Shown here: positions 38,922 to 47,314 of the stretch, one piece after another | Layout: every line of letters begins with the position of its first letter | How positions within the stretch are numbered: position 1 is the stretch's first letter | From: JADFNB01 sp036397455 | GTDB lineage: Bacteria > Gemmatimonadota > Gemmatimonadetes > Gemmatimonadales > GWC2-71-9 | Length of the DNA stretch: 64,000 nt | Direction of reading: 5' to 3' | NCBI GenBank assembly: GCA_036397455.1 | Contig: DASWIX010000042.1 | Span: 62,001-126,000 of the forward strand | Translations under genes and position numbers: made by a program | Notes under the pieces: generated by a model | The model's input: only the letters and a program-made list of their open reading frames with translations | What the model was told of the DNA's origin: nothing | Databases searched by the model: none

Positions 38922-40538
38922 TCAGCCGGCACGCCCCCACGCGCCCAGCGAAGCTACCCGCACATCCATCACGTCCGGCAGCGCCGCCAACCGCTCGATC
39001 ACCTCGGTTGCGGGCGGTTGGTCGACCACGATCGCCGCCAGCGCGCCCGCGACGCCATTGAGCACGTGCCGCGATTGGTGGTACGACGCAATGTTCGTCG
39101 CCACCTCCCCTAGAACGGTACCCACCTGCCCGACCACCCCCGGGACATCGCGGTTTCGCAGCACGAGGATATAGCCTTCGGCGGGCACATCGACCGAAAA
39201 CTCGCCGATGCGGACGATGCGTTTTGCCCCTTGTCCCTCGCCGACCAGGGCGCCCACGACGCGGCTGGCGCCGGAATCGGTGTGGATCGTGACGCCGACC
39301 GTCATCTGGAACCCGGACAACGCCTGACCGGCACGCCGGCTCAAGGCGATCCCGCGCTCCCCCGCGAGCGCGACGGCATTGACCAGGGTCACCGGGGCAA
39401 CTCCCATGGCGGTCAGCGCGCCCTCGACGGCCGCCACCTCCGTCGGACGGGGCGCGTCATCGTCCGCGCCGCCGTAGTGCACCTCGATCGCCTCGACGCG
39501 GCCACGGGACAGCGTGGCCGCCAGGCTCCCGATCTGTCGAGCCAATTCGAGGAACGGTCGCAGTCGGGACATGGCCTTGCTGGACACACCCGCCACGTTG
39601 ATGGCCTTACCCACATCGCCGCTCACTAACGCATCGCGAATCGAGGTGCAGATCTCGGTGGCAACCCGCTCCTGCGCCTCGGCCGTCGATGCCGCCAGGT
39701 GGGGAGTCAGCAGGATGCGGTCCGTCCGACGCAAGGGCGAGTCGCCCGGCAACGGCTCCTGGCTGTACACATCCACCGCCGCCCCGGCGATCACGCCGCC
39801 GGTGACCGCGGCCACCAGGGCGTCTTCATCGACCAGTTCCCCTCGCGCCGTGTTGATCAAGACGGCCGACGGCTTCATCAGGGCCAGGCGTTCCGCATCG
39901 ATGAGATGGCGCGTGTCGTCGGTCAGCGGAAGATGCAGCGTGACCACATCAACCTCCCGCAGGAGATCGTCGAGCGAGACCAGGTCGACGCTGAGCGCCC
40001 TGGCTCGCTTTTCGGTGAGGAACGGATCGTGCGCGACGACATGCATCCCGATGGCGACGGCGATCTTGCTGATATGCGCCCCGATGCGTCCCAGTCCCAC
40101 GATCCCGAGCGTCTTTCCCCGAAGCTCGCTTCCGGCAAACGCCTTGCGGTCCCACTCGCCGCGCCGCATCGACTCCACCGCCCACGGCACCCGCCGCACG
40201 AGTGACAAGAGGAGCGCGACCGCGTGTTCGGCCGCGCTGACCGTGTTGGCGCCGGGCGCGTTCAGCACGGCGATGCCCGCCCGGGTCGCGGCCGGCACAT
40301 CGATATTGTCGACGCCGATCCCCGCCCGCCCGATGACGCGCAATGACGGTGCCATCGCAATCAGCCCGGCGGTCACCTGCGTGTCGGATCGCACCAGGAG
40401 CGCGTGGGCGTCCGGCAACGCGCGCGCGAGCGCGTTTCGATCCCCGGTCGTCACGACGACCTCGAAACCGGGCGTGTCACGTAACAACCCGAGGCCGGCC
40501 TCGTTCAACTGATCGGCGACCACTACCACGAACGTCAC
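38922..40538 (-). CDS. serA: D-3-phosphoglycerate dehydrogenase (long form with ACT domain)
   Basis: The protein has 538 residues from GTG 40538, which overlaps the aminotransferase stop (GTGA) and has GGGAGG upstream; the frame is open much further. Substrate domain: LLVRSDTQVTAGLI, GRAGIGVDNIDVPAAT. The NAD fold is GKTLGIVGLGRIGAHISKIA, with active-site segments LINTARGELVDEDAL and TPHLAASTAEAQ. The intervening (ASB) domain and a C-terminal ACT domain (about 455-530, GYILVLRNRDVPGVVGQVGTVL) match the type with serine feedback. It is co-transcribed with the class V aminotransferase, so the pair covers the first two steps of serine synthesis. Confidence 0.95.
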   Translation of the reverse strand: MTFVVVVADQLNEAGLGLLRDTPGFEVVVTTGDRNALARALPDAHALLVRSDTQVTAGLIAMAPSLRVIGRAGIGVDNIDVPAATRAGIAVLNAPGANTVSAAEHAVALLLSLVRRVPWAVESMRRGEWDRKAFAGSELRGKTLGIVGLGRIGAHISKIAVAIGMHVVAHDPFLTEKRARALSVDLVSLDDLLREVDVVTLHLPLTDDTRHLIDAERLALMKPSAVLINTARGELVDEDALVAAVTGGVIAGAAVDVYSQEPLPGDSPLRRTDRILLTPHLAASTAEAQERVATEICTSIRDALVSGDVGKAINVAGVSSKAMSRLRPFLELARQIGSLAATLSRGRVEAIEVHYGGADDDAPRPTEVAAVEGALTAMGVAPVTLVNAVALAGERGIALSRRAGQALSGFQMTVGVTIHTDSGASRVVGALVGEGQGAKRIVRIGEFSVDVPAEGYILVLRNRDVPGVVGQVGTVLGEVATNIASYHQSRHVLNGVAGALAAIVVDQPPATEVIERLAALPDVMDVRVASLGAWGRAG

Positions 40539-41626
40539 GCTGACACCTCCCGAATGACCCCGAGCAATTCTTCGACGCGTGCGACGGTGTGATCGCCCAT
40601 GTGACCGATCCGGATGGTTGCCTCCTTGAGCTTGGCGTACCCCGATCCAATGGTCCAGCCACGTTCCGCCGCCGCCTTGGCAACCACTCGCCCGTTGCGT
40701 CCTTCCGGAACCCGCAAGCACGATACCGTCCAGGACCGACGCCCCGCCGCCGGCAGAAACGTATAGCCGAGTTCGCCGCCCGGACCCGCCACCCACGTTT
40801 CCACGGCGCTCCGCATCGCGTCGTGCCGCGCCCACCGTGCTTCGATACCGCCTGCGTCCTCGAGCCGCCGCATCTGGGTATCGAGGGCGTAGAACAGCGA
40901 AAGAGCCGGCGTGTTGGTAGGCTGCCGGTCAGCGAATGCCGCATCGTAGGCCAGCACGTCGAGGTAGCCGCCGCGGCCCGGCAGCGTCCTGGCCCGGCCG
41001 AGCATCCGCTCGGACGCCACCCCGAGCGCGAGGCCGGGCGGCAGCGCCAGCGCCTTCTGCGATCCGGTAAAGACGAAGTCGAGATCGAGCAGGTCGGTTT
41101 CAACCGGTGAGCCTGCCAGCGATGTCACGGCGTCGACGAGCAGGAGCACCTCGTCGAAATCCCCGACGACTGATGCAATGTCGGCCAGGGGAGCGAGGGC
41201 CCCGGTCGACGTCTCGGAGTGGACCATCGTCACCGCGTCGACGTCCGACCGGATCAGTGCGTCCCGAACCATGTCCGCCTCGATGACGCGGCCCGGCTCG
41301 ACCTCGAGCGTCACGACGTCGTGTCCGCAGGCCCGCGCGATGGCGGCGAACCGGTCGCCGAACGCCCCGCCGACCAGCGATAGCGCCCGCTGGCGAATGC
41401 CGCACCGCGCTGCCATCTCCATGAACCCGGTGGCGGCACAGGTGCCAACCAGCACGCGACGTTCGGTCCGAAACATCCGTCGCAGCGGATCCTCAAGGCG
41501 GGTGAGCAGGTCGACCATGGCGGTGCCGCGATGCGGGATCATCGCCCCGGTCATGGCGGCGAGCACGTCGGGGTGCACCTCCGTCGGCCCGGGAAGAAAG
41601 AACTTGCCGAAAGACTCCGTCGTCAT
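40535..41626 (-). CDS. Class V aminotransferase (phosphoserine / alanine-glyoxylate type)
   Basis: The protein has 363 residues from ATG 41626. PLP enzyme of the aspartate aminotransferase fold-type I, class V: FLPGPTEVHPDVLAAMTGAMIPHRG, LLVDAVTSLAGSPVETD, and the Schiff-base Lys in FVFTGSQKALALPPGL. It is closer to alanine-glyoxylate and archaeal/Thermus-type phosphoserine aminotransferases than to canonical SerC. The four-base overlap with serA strongly suggests it supplies phosphoserine from 3-phosphohydroxypyruvate. No serB is seen in the window. Confidence 0.88.
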   Translation of the reverse strand: MTTESFGKFFLPGPTEVHPDVLAAMTGAMIPHRGTAMVDLLTRLEDPLRRMFRTERRVLVGTCAATGFMEMAARCGIRQRALSLVGGAFGDRFAAIARACGHDVVTLEVEPGRVIEADMVRDALIRSDVDAVTMVHSETSTGALAPLADIASVVGDFDEVLLLVDAVTSLAGSPVETDLLDLDFVFTGSQKALALPPGLALGVASERMLGRARTLPGRGGYLDVLAYDAAFADRQPTNTPALSLFYALDTQMRRLEDAGGIEARWARHDAMRSAVETWVAGPGGELGYTFLPAAGRRSWTVSCLRVPEGRNGRVVAKAAAERGWTIGSGYAKLKEATIRIGHMGDHTVARVEELLGVIREVSA

Positions 41627-41691
41627 CTCAGGGTTTCCAGTCGTGAATTGATCCGCCGGACTGTCTGCGTAAGGGGTGCCACCGGCGCCCA

Positions 41692-42447
41692 TCACGCGTC
41701 GTCCGGGTCCGTCTCTACCTCATATCGCAACGTCCGGTGAGCCATCCATCGCACCGCCATCGCGTCGCACAGCCCGCGGAACGTGCGATTCCACATGCCG
41801 TAGTGGCTCCGGCCAAATCGGCGCGCGCGATGGTTGACCGGCACCTCGGCGACGCGCCCGCCCCGCAGACGTATGAGGGTCGGCAGGAACCGATGCATCC
41901 CGTCGAACCGCGGCAGATCGACCAACGCCGCGCGCCGAAACACCTTCAGCCCGCACCCCGTGTCCCGGATGCGATCTCCCGTTATCCCGTTCCGAACCGC
42001 ATTGGCAATCCGGCTCTGCATCCGTTTCCATGCCGCGTCGCGGCGACGGACCCGTACGCCGGCGACCGCCGCAAGCGTGGCGTCACGGACCAGCGCATCC
42101 ACCAGCCCGGGCGCGTCGGCCGGGTCGTTCTGGCCATCGGCGTCGAGCGTCACCACGATCTCACCTCGTGCCGAGTCCCATCCGGCCACGAGCGCGGCGC
42201 TCTGACCTGCGTGGCGCCGTAAGCGGAGTATCCGCACGCCGGCGCGACCGCGCGCGAGCCGCTCGAGTTCGCCGTGTGACCCATCAGTCGACCGATCGTC
42301 CACCGCAACGATCTCATATGCGCGCCCCTGGAACGCGACGAGGATCTCGTCGACCAGCGTTCCCAGATTCTCCCGCTCATTGTAGATCGGAAGGACAACG
42401 GACACCGCCACATGATCGGGCGCATCACGCCCGAGTTCGGAAGACAC
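41692..42447 (-). CDS. Family 2 glycosyltransferase (dolichol-phosphate-mannose-synthase-like)
   Basis: The protein has about 251 residues from GTG 42447; an ATG at 42555 would add 36 low-complexity residues. GT-A fold signatures are VSVVLPIYNERENLGTLVDEIL, EIVAVDDRSTDGS, RHAGQSAALVAGWDSARGEI and the DxD-like VVTLDADGQNDPAD. The end (VPVNHRARRFGRSHYGMWNRTFRGL) is typical of the DPM1/ArnC/GtrB group acting on polyprenyl-phosphate, but no C-terminal membrane helices follow, so it may be soluble or depend on a partner. Divergent from the asparaginase gene. Confidence 0.9.
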   Translation of the reverse strand: MSSELGRDAPDHVAVSVVLPIYNERENLGTLVDEILVAFQGRAYEIVAVDDRSTDGSHGELERLARGRAGVRILRLRRHAGQSAALVAGWDSARGEIVVTLDADGQNDPADAPGLVDALVRDATLAAVAGVRVRRRDAAWKRMQSRIANAVRNGITGDRIRDTGCGLKVFRRAALVDLPRFDGMHRFLPTLIRLRGGRVAEVPVNHRARRFGRSHYGMWNRTFRGLCDAMAVRWMAHRTLRYEVETDPDDA

Positions 42448-42618
42448 GTCGTTTTGACCGCCCTGTTGCCGGCTCCGGCCGCGCGTCGGCGTACTCGATA
42501 AACGGCGAGCCGGAACGTATGCGGGCCCTTCGGACGAATCAAGTTGGCACGCCACCCGTCCGCCCGGTTATCTTGGGGGGCGCACTGCCAGTCCTCTCGG
42601 GTTCAGGAGGTTTCCATC

Positions 42619-43662
42619 GTGTCCGATTCGTTCTCGCGCCGGGATTTTCTCGGCGCGACCTCCAGCGTGGCGGCCGCCGCTGCGCTCGGCGTTCCCGCCG
42701 CCCTGCCGCGTTCGCCCGCCGTCCACGTGCGACCGCCATCTCGGCCCGTCGTCGTTGCGTCCGCCAACGGCATCCGGGGAGTCGAACGCGCCGGCCGGCT
42801 CGTCGCACAGGGCGCCGACACGCTCGATGCCATCATCGAGGGTGTGAAGATCCAGGAACTCGACCCGGAGGATACGTCGGTCGGGTATGGCGGGTTGCCG
42901 AATGAAATGGGCGTCGTGCAACTCGACGCGTCGTGCATGCATGGTCCCATGCGCCGGGCCGGCGCCGTCGGGGCGCTTGAGGGCATCAAGACGCCGAGCG
43001 TCGTCGCCAAGTACGTACTGCTCTACACCGATCATATCATGCTGGTCGGTGAGGGCGCGAAGCGGTTCGCGCTGTCGTACGGATTCAAGGACGAAGATCT
43101 GATGACCGACCGTTCACGCGAGCGGTGGCTGCACTGGCGCGCCAATCGCGGGGCGGAGGACGACTGGCTCAACGTCGAGGACGATACGGACATGGTGGTC
43201 CGGCCCACCGGGACCATCAACATGAATGCGGTCAATCCACAGGGCGATATCTCGTCGGTTACCACCACGAGCGGGCTCGCGTGGAAGATCCCCGGCCGTG
43301 TGGGCGATTCGCCGATCGTCGGGGCGGGGCAATACTGCGACAACGATGTCGGGGCGTCGGGATCCACCGGTCGAGGCGAGGCGAACATCCAGGTGTGTGG
43401 CGCGTTCCTGACCGTGGAACACATGCGCCGTGGCCTGGCACCCGCGGACGCCGCGCTCGAGACGTTGAAGCGAGTCGTCGCGACCACCGAGCCGCGCCTG
43501 ATGGACGAGCGGGGCCGGCCAAACTTCCAGCTCAATTTCTACGCGATCAACAAGAACGGCGTTTTCGGGGCGGCGGCACTCTATCCGTCGAGGTATGCAG
43601 CGTTCGATGGTCAGACCGCCGCCATACACGACTCAGCATACCTCTACGAGCCGCCGCAGTGA
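42619..43662 (+). CDS. Tat-exported N4-(beta-N-acetylglucosaminyl)-L-asparaginase (aspartylglucosaminidase family)
   Basis: The protein has 347 residues from GTG 42619, with AGGAGG eight bases before it. A twin-arginine signal (SRRDFLGATSSVAAAAALG) is obvious. The Ntn-hydrolase precursor is cleaved before the catalytic Thr in GDISSVTTTSGLAWKIPGRV; downstream G-D-S-P-I-V-G-A-G-Q-Y-C and GSTGRGE are substrate-binding. Related enzymes remove Asn from N-glycosylated glycopeptides or isoaspartyl peptides. Folding before export fits autoprocessing in the cytoplasm. The next gene overlaps its stop (GTGA), suggesting one operon with the outer-membrane barrel. Confidence 0.9.
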   Translation: MSDSFSRRDFLGATSSVAAAAALGVPAALPRSPAVHVRPPSRPVVVASANGIRGVERAGRLVAQGADTLDAIIEGVKIQELDPEDTSVGYGGLPNEMGVVQLDASCMHGPMRRAGAVGALEGIKTPSVVAKYVLLYTDHIMLVGEGAKRFALSYGFKDEDLMTDRSRERWLHWRANRGAEDDWLNVEDDTDMVVRPTGTINMNAVNPQGDISSVTTTSGLAWKIPGRVGDSPIVGAGQYCDNDVGASGSTGRGEANIQVCGAFLTVEHMRRGLAPADAALETLKRVVATTEPRLMDERGRPNFQLNFYAINKNGVFGAAALYPSRYAAFDGQTAAIHDSAYLYEPPQ

Positions 43663-44840
43663 AACGCTGGTCGCTGGTCGCTGCACTGGGTCTGTCCGCC
43701 GCCGCCGCTTCTCCGGCGGCGGCGCAGCTTCCGGGGCTGTTCCCGGCGGGATCGTACGTCAAGGACGTGTGGTATCCGAAATTGTTCTGGACGCCACGCG
43801 ACGGTGCGACTGTCGGGGGATACTTCGCCATCGTTGCCCCGCTGCGTTACGCCGATTTCGATAACCCGGCCCCGCACGTCGCGGCACTTTCACTCGACGG
43901 CCAGGTCTCCACGTCCGGCACGCGGTTTCTTACGCTCGACGCCTTCGCGCCTTCGTTGGTGCGCGGGTGGCGATTGCGCGTGACGGGCTCGGCGGAGCGC
44001 TGGAACCGCGAGAACTATTTTGGTTTGGGTGAGGCGAGTACGATCGACGACGCCAACCAGAGCGACTCCCTCCCTCACTTCTACCGCGCGCGACACGTGC
44101 GCCACCTGTTGCGCGCGGAAGTACAGCGACGCGTCGTCGGGCCGGTGCGGCTCCTCGCGGGACTGCACGCGGAGCGGTGGACCATCGAACCGCTCGAGCC
44201 GGTATCCCAGCTGGCGACCGATCGGGCGGCGGGCATCGACCCGACCATCGGCAGGGCCACCGGGGACGTGGCGGTTCGGTTCGGTCTGATCGTCGACACA
44301 CGCGTCGACGAGTCGGCCCCCGACCGCGGGTTGCTGTTCGAGGCCATCCATGGTATCGCCGACGCGGATATCGCCGGCGACCTCAGCTACACGCGCACCA
44401 CCGTGAGCCTCCGCGGGTTCCTGCCGATCGGCGAGACCCTCATCCTGGGCGGACGGCTCGCCGGCCAACGAATGGGAGGGACGCCGCGGCTGGGGTCGTA
44501 CGCGGTGATCGAATCGACGGACGGCCCGTTCACCGGGTTGGGTGGCGCGGTATCGCACCGCGCGCTCGTGAACAACCGATACCTCGGCCGCAGCACGCTG
44601 TTTGCGAACCTCGATCTCCGCTACGCGCTCATCTACTTCCCGCGCGTTTCACTGCTCGCGTTCGTCGACGCCGGACGGGTGTTCGAGCAGGAGTCGTTCC
44701 GCATCACCTTCGATGGTCTCGCCGTGGGCGGGGGAACCGGACTGTTCCTCCAGCTCGCGCGGAACGGCATTGCGGGAATGACGGTCGGCCTCGGCCCGGA
44801 CGGGCTCGCCTTCGACTTTCACACCAAGTGGAGCTTCTGA
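43659..44840 (+). CDS. Outer-membrane beta-barrel of the Omp85/BamA C-terminal type
   Basis: The protein has 393 residues. The GTG start overlaps the asparaginase stop. Signal peptide VAALGLSAAAASPAAAQ. The remainder alternates strands with aromatic belts: YPKLFWTPRDGATVGGYFAI, RLRVTGSAERWNRENYFGLG, RFGLIVDTRVDESAPDRGLLFE, LRYALIYFPRVSLLAFVDAGRVF and a final F-x-F-H-T-K-W-S-F ending in Phe, as in surface antigen/BamA barrels. GRLAGQRMGG is a typical barrel strand. No POTRA repeats are visible. It may be a small transport or autotransport barrel for its asparaginase neighbour or an independent porin; unknown. Confidence 0.85.
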   Translation: MKRWSLVAALGLSAAAASPAAAQLPGLFPAGSYVKDVWYPKLFWTPRDGATVGGYFAIVAPLRYADFDNPAPHVAALSLDGQVSTSGTRFLTLDAFAPSLVRGWRLRVTGSAERWNRENYFGLGEASTIDDANQSDSLPHFYRARHVRHLLRAEVQRRVVGPVRLLAGLHAERWTIEPLEPVSQLATDRAAGIDPTIGRATGDVAVRFGLIVDTRVDESAPDRGLLFEAIHGIADADIAGDLSYTRTTVSLRGFLPIGETLILGGRLAGQRMGGTPRLGSYAVIESTDGPFTGLGGAVSHRALVNNRYLGRSTLFANLDLRYALIYFPRVSLLAFVDAGRVFEQESFRITFDGLAVGGGTGLFLQLARNGIAGMTVGLGPDGLAFDFHTKWSF

Positions 44841-44858
44841 CACCCCCGCAGGGCAGCG

Positions 44859-45404
44859 TCACTGCAGCAACGCCAACACCTCCCGCAACACCGACCCGCC
44901 CCGGTCCTTGGCGTACCATGCCCGCGTCTGCTTGTACCGCTCCGCACTCGGCATGTCTCGGTGCGCGATCGCCCAGGCCTGCAGGTCAGCGGGGCGCGGA
45001 CCCCAATGCCCCAACTCGCGGGAATCGGCATCCAGGGCAATCACGATCGGGATCGCGCGCGCGCCATTGGTGAGATAGTGGTCCATCAACTCGGGGTGCT
45101 GATCGCGCCGCACGATTCGCATCTCGAGACAGGATGCGACGTCGCCCAGCTTCGCCAGAATGGGGACCGTGTTGCTGGCGTCGCCGCACCAATCTTCCGC
45201 GATCACCAACAGGCGCACGTCGCGGCCCTGGTCGCACGCTTGCTGGAACGCCCAGGGCGGGATGCGGGCCACGCGGTAGACGCCCTCCCACAAGCCGCAG
45301 TTCTTGTCCGCTTCCGCCACGAATCGTTCATACGGAAGCGCCTCCTCCCAGGCCTGGCGCAGGTCCGGAGGCGTGGTCACGGTCATATCGGTTTCACACG
45401 TCAT
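44859..45404 (-). CDS. Thioredoxin-fold protein
   Basis: The protein has 181 residues. The ATG at 45404 directly follows the TAA of the upstream gene. The thioredoxin-like core has LLVIAEDWCGDASNTVPILAKL, where W-C-x-x-x replaces W-C-x-x-C; only one Cys of the redox pair is present, so it is not a classical disulfide reductase. ARAIPIVIALD includes the cis-Pro. It fits the Thioredoxin_9 (PF14595) group. It is likely co-transcribed with the dehydrogenase upstream; function unknown, possibly bacillithiol- or peroxide-related. Confidence 0.8.
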   Translation of the reverse strand: MTCETDMTVTTPPDLRQAWEEALPYERFVAEADKNCGLWEGVYRVARIPPWAFQQACDQGRDVRLLVIAEDWCGDASNTVPILAKLGDVASCLEMRIVRRDQHPELMDHYLTNGARAIPIVIALDADSRELGHWGPRPADLQAWAIAHRDMPSAERYKQTRAWYAKDRGGSVLREVLALLQ

Positions 45405-46547
45405 TTAGTCCGACTCACTGATGTTGATCCCACGTTTCGCGAGCGCCATCACATAGGGCTCGAACGGCATGCCCTCGTACGCCGGCGCAACGCCGTACCG
45501 CGTCACGCGCGCACCGACCTGCATCAGGCTGGTGATCGCCAGCGAGAACCCCGTCGTACGCATCATGGCGCTGATGCCGAGTTCCTCGTCGTACAAGTCC
45601 AACAACTCGAAGGCGACCTGTTTCGGCCTGTCAGCTTTGGCGCCGCGGACGATCACCTTCAGGGCAACAAGGTCCCGGGCCTCGGGGTTCCGCAGCTTCG
45701 GGCCGACAACCGCCACAAACAGATCCCGGGGACGGACCTCACCCGCCTCGACGACGACGGGATCAGTATCGATCAATCCCAGGTCGCGGATCGCGCGCAT
45801 GATCTCGACGTGACCCGGATAGCGCAGGGTCTTGTACTCCATGACGGGGACGCGGTCCTGGAACGTCCAGGGCATCGTGGAGATTCCCCCCGCGGTGTGG
45901 AAGGCCTCGAGCGACCCGGCAGGTTGCGGGAAGTCGACCAGCTCCAATTCGGAAAGCGCCTCGACCTCGACCGGCTTCCCATCCCGAATGATCCACGACG
46001 GCGTCGTGTAATAGTCCAGCACGCCTTCGAGGGAGTAGACGATGTGATAGTTGAGCGGCGGCTGCGGTTCTTGCGGCAGACCGCCGACGTACAGTTTCAC
46101 CGATTCGACCGTGTCCATCCGGCGGATCCCCTCCGCCGCCAGGATGTTGACCAGGCCGGGCGCGAGGCCGCAATCGGGCATGACGGAGATTTTCTTGCCT
46201 TCCACCGCCTCGGAGAGGCCTTCTTGCTGGCGCACGATTTCCGTGTTGCCACCGAGGTCCGCATAGTGAATGCCGGCCTCCACCGCGAGGCGGGCCATGT
46301 CGTAGTTGAAGTAGTAGGGCAGCGCGCTGGCGGCGGCATCGTGACTCGCCATGAGTTCGAGCACGGCGGTGTGGTCCCGCGCATCCAGCTTGACGGTTTG
46401 CAGCCGTTTGCCCTTCTCGGAGCGCAGAGACGGTGCAAGGGTCTCCACGCGTGCGTCGGCGAGTGTCACCGCCGCCTCGGAGTTCCGGAGCAGGTCGAGC
46501 GCACAGGCAGAACCTTGAAGGCCGCCTCCTAACACCAATATCCGCAC
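45405..46547 (-). CDS. Saccharopine dehydrogenase-like (lysine 6-dehydrogenase-type) oxidoreductase
   Basis: The protein has 380 residues from GTG 46547, preceded by GGGAG. The Rossmann start RILVLGGGLQGSACALDLL is followed by HDAAASALPYYFNYDMARLAVEAGIHYADLGG and PDCGLAPGLVNILAAEG, the saccharopine dehydrogenase signature. The catalytic domain has YVGGLPQEPQPPLNYHIVYSLEGVLDYY and STMPWTF. Lysine 6-dehydrogenase and carboxynorspermidine dehydrogenase share this architecture; I lean to lysine or saccharopine oxidation, but specificity is not readable. Confidence 0.86.
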   Translation of the reverse strand: MRILVLGGGLQGSACALDLLRNSEAAVTLADARVETLAPSLRSEKGKRLQTVKLDARDHTAVLELMASHDAAASALPYYFNYDMARLAVEAGIHYADLGGNTEIVRQQEGLSEAVEGKKISVMPDCGLAPGLVNILAAEGIRRMDTVESVKLYVGGLPQEPQPPLNYHIVYSLEGVLDYYTTPSWIIRDGKPVEVEALSELELVDFPQPAGSLEAFHTAGGISTMPWTFQDRVPVMEYKTLRYPGHVEIMRAIRDLGLIDTDPVVVEAGEVRPRDLFVAVVGPKLRNPEARDLVALKVIVRGAKADRPKQVAFELLDLYDEELGISAMMRTTGFSLAITSLMQVGARVTRYGVAPAYEGMPFEPYVMALAKRGINISESD

Positions 46548-46656
46548 AACGTTACTCCCGGTTCGCACGGTTGGATGGGCCGGAAAGATAGGTAATCCCG
46601 CCATACGCAGGAATGCCCGCCTTGGCGACGGCGGGTGCTCATCATAGTTTCGTGCG

Positions 46657-47283
46657 GTGCCTTCCCAGTCCTCCTCCCACAGTCCGACAGACACGCGCCA
46701 GCGCCTGATGCGCGCCGCGCTCGATCTTTTTACGAGCCAGGGGTACCACGCGAGTACCACGGGGCAGATCGCTTCCCGGGCCGGCGTGGCGGAGGGCACG
46801 ATCTACCGCCATTTCGCCAGCAAGGACCACCTGCTGAACGACGTGTACCGGGCGGCCATCCGCCGTTTCGTTCGGTCCACCCAGGAGGCACCGGCCACGT
46901 CCTCCTGTCGTGACCGACTGGCGTTCGTCGCGGCCGATTGGAGCGAGGTAGCGCGACGCGACCCGGCACTCGTGCGCCTCGTGTTTGCCAGTCACCTGAC
47001 CGGTCTGGACCGGGAGAGCCGGGCGATCATGACCGGCCTCACCACCGCGCTCGGCGGGATCATCGCCGGTGGCAAAGCGGCCGGTGTCATTCACACCGGA
47101 GAGGCCGGCATGTGGGCCGGGGTGTGGTTGCGGATCATCACCCTGATGATGGAGCAGGTGGCAGCGGGCGCGTGGGCCCCCGATGGCCCGCAGGCCCGGA
47201 GCGTCATCGAAGCCGGCTGGCGGGCGATTCACGCGCCGGACACGGACCGGTCGCAGGGTGGACAACCAGCAGGGAACCTGTAA
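46657..47283 (+). CDS. TetR-family transcriptional regulator
   Basis: The protein has 208 residues from a GTG. N-terminal HTH: RQRLMRAALDLFTSQGYHASTTGQIASRAGVAEGTIYRHFASKDHLL, the most conserved TetR pattern. The C-terminal ligand domain is helical (TTALGGIIAGGKAAGVIH). It is 31 bases upstream of the NSS transporter on the same strand and could control it. Divergent from the saccharopine dehydrogenase gene; the gap has a GCCCGCC/GGCGGGT hairpin at about 46612-46634 that might be its operator. Confidence 0.9.
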   Translation: MPSQSSSHSPTDTRQRLMRAALDLFTSQGYHASTTGQIASRAGVAEGTIYRHFASKDHLLNDVYRAAIRRFVRSTQEAPATSSCRDRLAFVAADWSEVARRDPALVRLVFASHLTGLDRESRAIMTGLTTALGGIIAGGKAAGVIHTGEAGMWAGVWLRIITLMMEQVAAGAWAPDGPQARSVIEAGWRAIHAPDTDRSQGGQPAGNL

Positions 47284-47314
47284 TCTAGTTGGCACTCGAA
47301 CCTGGAGACCGTTC

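Noticed and set aside
46612..46634. GCCCGCC/GGCGGGT hairpin between the dehydrogenase and TetR genes as a terminator
   Set aside because: The flanking genes are divergent and no T-run follows; an operator is possible, but nothing decides it.
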